Shown: positions 5,550 to 7,417 of the stretch, piece after piece
Numbering within the stretch: position 1 is the stretch's first letter
Layout: the number at the start of each line of letters is the position of its first letter
The notes under the pieces: generated by a model
Told to the model about the DNA's origin: nothing
What the model saw: the letters and a program-made list of their open reading frames with translations, nothing else
Databases searched by the model: none
NCBI GenBank assembly: GCA_001796935.1
Contig: MGNX01000011.1
Span: forward strand, 850 to 8,266
Length of the DNA: 7,417 nucleotides
Direction of reading: 5' to 3'
Source: Chloroflexi bacterium RBG_16_60_22
GTDB taxonomy: Bacteria; Chloroflexota; Dehalococcoidia; Dehalococcoidales; RBG-16-60-22
Position numbers and translations under genes: made by a program

Positions 5550-6980
5550 TCAGGCGGTACGGAGATACTGGCGGTAGCGCCACAGGGCGGCCAGCGCGGC
5601 GATGGCATCGGCATCGTCCTGGTAGCTGGGAATGCCCCGGGACTGGAAGCCCCGGCGCTGCCGCCGGTAGACCTGATGGTCCCCCAGGGGGCTGACCGCC
5701 AGGACGGGCTTGTGGGGGAAGCCCTCCCGGAGGCCGTCGAAGAGGCCGGTGATGTCCTGGCCCGGCAACCAGTCGATGGCGCCCATTATCACCACCACCG
5801 CATCGACGCCCCCGTCCTCGAGGACGGCGCGGGTCACCGTGGCATAGGTCGCCGCGAAGCCGCTGGCCTCGATGGCTACCCAGACGTCCACCGGGCTTCT
5901 CACCCGCCACCAGTCCGGGTAGACGGCCTTGATTTTAGCCCGGGTGGCCGGCGACAGCTCGGCGACGGTTAGCCCGTGGCGGACGCAGGCATCCACGGCG
6001 GTGACACAGCCGGACCCGGCCAGGTTGATGATGCCCACCCGGTTACCGGCCGGCAGCGGTAATTTGGCGAAGGCTTTGGTGACATCCCAGAGCTGGGTAA
6101 AACTCCCCACCCGGGTGATGCCCGCCTGCCGGAAAGCCGCCTCGTAAACCCGGTCCTCCCCGGCGATGGAGCCGGTGTGCGTCGCCGAGACCCGGGCGCC
6201 GCGCTCGGTGACGGCCGATTTCAGGACGATAATCGGCTTCTCCCGGATGATGCGGCGGGCCAGGCGGAGGAAGCGCTGGCCGTCCTTGACGCTCTCCAGG
6301 TACATGGCGATAACCCTGGTCTCCCGGTCAGCGCCGAAGTACTCCAGCATATCGCTCTCGTCGACATCGCACTTGTTGCCCAGACAGGCTATCTTGCTGA
6401 TGCCGATTTCGTCGTTGATTACCGGCAGAAATACCCCGGTAAAGAGGCCCGTCTGCCCGATGAACCCGGCCGTGCCCCGTTTGATTTCGCCCCGGGGCAG
6501 GAAGGTGCGGTTGAGCCGGCCGAGGCTGGCATCAAAGCTGGTATACGGGTTAATGGTGCCGACGCTGTTCGGTCCCATGATTCTTATCCCGGCCTCCCCG
6601 GCCAGCCGCGCCAGCCGCTCTTCCACCCGGGCCCCGGACGCGTCCATCTCGCCGAAACCGGCCGACTCGATGATGACCGCCTTTATCCCCCGGCCGATGC
6701 ATGCTTCGACGGCCTCCGTCACCAGCGCCGGCGGCAGCACGATGAGGGCCAGCTCCGGCGTCTCCGGGGTATCTCCCGGCGACGCGTATACCGGCAGGTT
6801 CAGTATCCGCCGGGCCCGGGGATTGACCGGGTATATCCGGCCCGGATAGCCCAGCCGCTGCAGGTTCTCGATGATATTGTAGCCGCCCTTGCCCGGCGTC
6901 CGGGAGGCGCCGATAACAGCGACGCTCTCCGGCTCGAAGAACGGTTTTAAGCTGTCGTTGTCACGCTTTCCGGCAACCAA
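5550..6980 (-). CDS. ADP-forming acyl-CoA synthetase, alpha-subunit-like
   Basis: A 476-residue protein of the NDP-forming acyl-CoA synthetase family, which interconverts acyl-CoA plus ADP and phosphate with free acid, CoA and ATP. A CoA-binding Rossmann domain opens with VAVIGASRTPGKGG (20-33). GPN at 136-138 begins the succinyl-CoA-ligase-like part. SATHTGSIAGED carries His268, the equivalent of the phosphorylated catalytic His of the alpha subunit. A third ligase-like domain fills the rest. The ATP-grasp beta domain is absent and no beta gene is in the window. The start is TTG: a TGA stop lies directly before it in frame and no suitable ATG follows near the N-terminus. AGGAG at 6990-6994 is nine bases upstream. 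Its promoter at 7084-7112 carries the regulator palindrome. Substrate unknown. Confidence 0.85.
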   Translation of the reverse strand: MVAGKRDNDSLKPFFEPESVAVIGASRTPGKGGYNIIENLQRLGYPGRIYPVNPRARRILNLPVYASPGDTPETPELALIVLPPALVTEAVEACIGRGIKAVIIESAGFGEMDASGARVEERLARLAGEAGIRIMGPNSVGTINPYTSFDASLGRLNRTFLPRGEIKRGTAGFIGQTGLFTGVFLPVINDEIGISKIACLGNKCDVDESDMLEYFGADRETRVIAMYLESVKDGQRFLRLARRIIREKPIIVLKSAVTERGARVSATHTGSIAGEDRVYEAAFRQAGITRVGSFTQLWDVTKAFAKLPLPAGNRVGIINLAGSGCVTAVDACVRHGLTVAELSPATRAKIKAVYPDWWRVRSPVDVWVAIEASGFAATYATVTRAVLEDGGVDAVVVIMGAIDWLPGQDITGLFDGLREGFPHKPVLAVSPLGDHQVYRRQRRGFQSRGIPSYQDDADAIAALAALWRYRQYLRTA

Positions 6981-6989
6981 TCACCCTGG

Positions 6990-6994
6990 CTCCT
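6990..6994 (-). promoter_or_regulatory. Ribosome-binding site supporting the TTG start
   Basis: AGGAG on the minus strand lies nine bases before the TTG at 6980. This supports initiation at TTG, since the codon directly upstream in frame is TGA. Confidence 0.5.
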
Positions 6995-7083
6995 GTCTTT
7001 AATCATCCCGGACGCGACGGCCATACCCCGGCTCCCCGGATATCCCCCCGATGGCCCTGGCCGTGCACCTCCGGACTACCTGG

Positions 7084-7112
7084 ATATTACACGATACCGT
7101 GTATTCTGTCAA
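7084..7112 (-). promoter_or_regulatory. Promoter of the acyl-CoA synthetase/DUF2851 operon
   Basis: On the minus strand TTGACA (7107-7112, perfect consensus) and TAATAT (7084-7089) are 17 bases apart. The -35 box overlaps the stop codon of the regulator gene. The predicted start near 7077 leaves a leader of about 97 bases before the TTG at 6980. The spacer is filled by a palindrome shared with the regulator's own promoter. Confidence 0.7.
7088..7103. promoter_or_regulatory. Operator 2: 16-bp palindrome in the synthetase promoter
   Basis: TACACGATACCGTGTA is a palindrome with 7 of 8 base pairs matching between half-sites. It occupies the spacer and the edge of the -10 box. Together with the copy at 7362-7377 it defines TACACGATRCMGTGTA. 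A protein bound here would block RNA polymerase. The likely binder is the adjacent XRE regulator, by inference. Confidence 0.65.
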
Positions 7113-7351
7113 GGCTTTTTATCGGGAAGAGCGGCCTCGTATTTGAATTTGGCCTGCTCGGCGATGATGGACAGCAGGGTGGCCGAGGCACCCCGGGGGC
7201 GGTACATGCCGGTTTCCCACTCGCTGATGGTCTGCTGGCGCGTGCCCAGGCGGTCCGAGAGTTCCCGCTGGGTCAGCCCCAGGTGGCGGCGCAGCGCCTG
7301 GATGCTCCGGCCGTCCCAGGGCCGGCGTTGACCTTTCGACCGCTGGCTCAT
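7109..7351 (-). CDS. XRE-family helix-turn-helix regulator
   Basis: An 80-residue DNA-binding protein made almost entirely of one Cro/C1-type helix-turn-helix domain. The motif runs from about residue 17 to 63, with TQRELSDRLGTRQQTISEWE (27-46) spanning helices 2 and 3; Gln39, Gln40, Thr41 and Ser43 are likely base contacts. The basic N-terminus and short C-terminal helix leave no room for a ligand-binding domain, so a signal may act through another factor. The promoter puts transcription start at the ATG itself, and no Shine-Dalgarno sequence is present, so the mRNA is probably leaderless. Matching palindromes in its own promoter and in that of the downstream synthetase operon point to autoregulation and control of that operon. 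It resembles antitoxin regulators, but no toxin gene is in the window. Confidence 0.85.
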   Translation of the reverse strand: MSQRSKGQRRPWDGRSIQALRRHLGLTQRELSDRLGTRQQTISEWETGMYRPRGASATLLSIIAEQAKFKYEAALPDKKP

Positions 7352-7357
7352 GGCTAG

Positions 7358-7386
7358 ATTCTACACGATGCAGTGTAAGGCGTCAA
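7358..7386 (-). promoter_or_regulatory. Promoter of the XRE regulator gene
   Basis: On the minus strand TTGACG (7381-7386) and TAGAAT (7358-7363) are 17 bases apart and each is one base from consensus. Only six bases separate the -10 box from the ATG at 7351, so the transcript should begin at or within a base of the start codon. Confidence 0.7.
7362..7377. promoter_or_regulatory. Operator 1: 16-bp palindrome in the regulator promoter
   Basis: TACACGATGCAGTGTA has perfect outer half-sites (TACAC/GTGTA). It shares 14 of 16 bases with the site at 7088-7103. It sits four bases in from the downstream edge of the -10 box, the same offset as operator 2, which supports a common repressor. Confidence 0.65.
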
Positions 7387-7417
7387 AATAATCAAATATT
7401 CCGTTCTTTTTGGTATT

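Noticed and set aside
5473..5910. Upstream extension of the DUF2851 frame into the synthetase gene
   Set aside because: The extra 146 residues are low-complexity Gly/Arg/Pro-rich shadow sequence, and a strong ribosome-binding site precedes the ATG at 5472.
7019..7056. Leader structure upstream of the synthetase gene (GGCCAT/ATGGCC stem, internal GGATATCC palindrome), considered as a riboswitch
   Set aside because: The stem is only 6 bp around a long loop, with no recognisable riboswitch core or terminator; likely chance in GC-rich DNA.
7109..7417. Toxin-antitoxin module with the XRE protein as antitoxin
   Set aside because: No toxin-like gene is adjacent. The regulator has its own promoter directly before the ATG, and the downstream gene is a metabolic enzyme.

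Overview
This is a GC-rich bacterial chromosomal window of ordinary coding density. It holds seven complete, clearly coding genes, one very small basic open reading frame, and the 3' end of another gene. The mixture suggests an uncultured Chloroflexota lineage such as a Dehalococcoidia relative: a DUF6485 cysteine-rich protein behind a MetE-like gene, a tiny Lys/Arg-rich protein, an ADP-forming acyl-CoA synthetase subunit and a DUF2851 protein. This placement is inference from gene content; no rRNA or ribosomal marker is present.

Left part, plus strand. The end of a cobalamin-independent methionine synthase-like gene (1-150) overlaps a DUF6485 gene (140-346). A 31-codon basic ORF (367-462) and a hairpin (490-513) follow. 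Next comes a tight three-gene set: an aminoglycoside-phosphotransferase-like kinase (545-1555), a P-loop kinase-like protein (1568-2170) and a PHP-domain phosphoesterase (2184-3044). The first two correspond to the two halves of a protein that is a single fused chain in many other bacteria.

Middle. About 310 bases without a gene (3045-3353) carry a probable intrinsic terminator and several strong inverted repeats, resembling a dispersed intergenic element. A HAD-superfamily gene (3420-4115) follows, with its own well-formed promoter placed so close to the start codon that the transcript would have almost no leader.

Right part, minus strand. Reading leftward, a small XRE-type regulator (7109-7351) is followed by an ADP-forming acyl-CoA synthetase alpha-like gene (5550-6980, TTG start) and a DUF2851 gene (4129-5472), which runs tail-to-tail into the HAD gene. 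The regulator gene and the synthetase operon each have a near-consensus promoter. Both promoters contain the same 16-bp palindrome at the same position between -35 and -10. The simplest reading is that the regulator represses itself and the synthetase/DUF2851 operon. This small circuit is the most interesting system in the window. A second oddity is a diverged 37-bp tandem duplication of the ribosome-binding site and start codon of the DUF2851 gene. It leaves a 23-codon upstream ORF with the same N-terminal peptide, out of frame with and overlapping the true gene.
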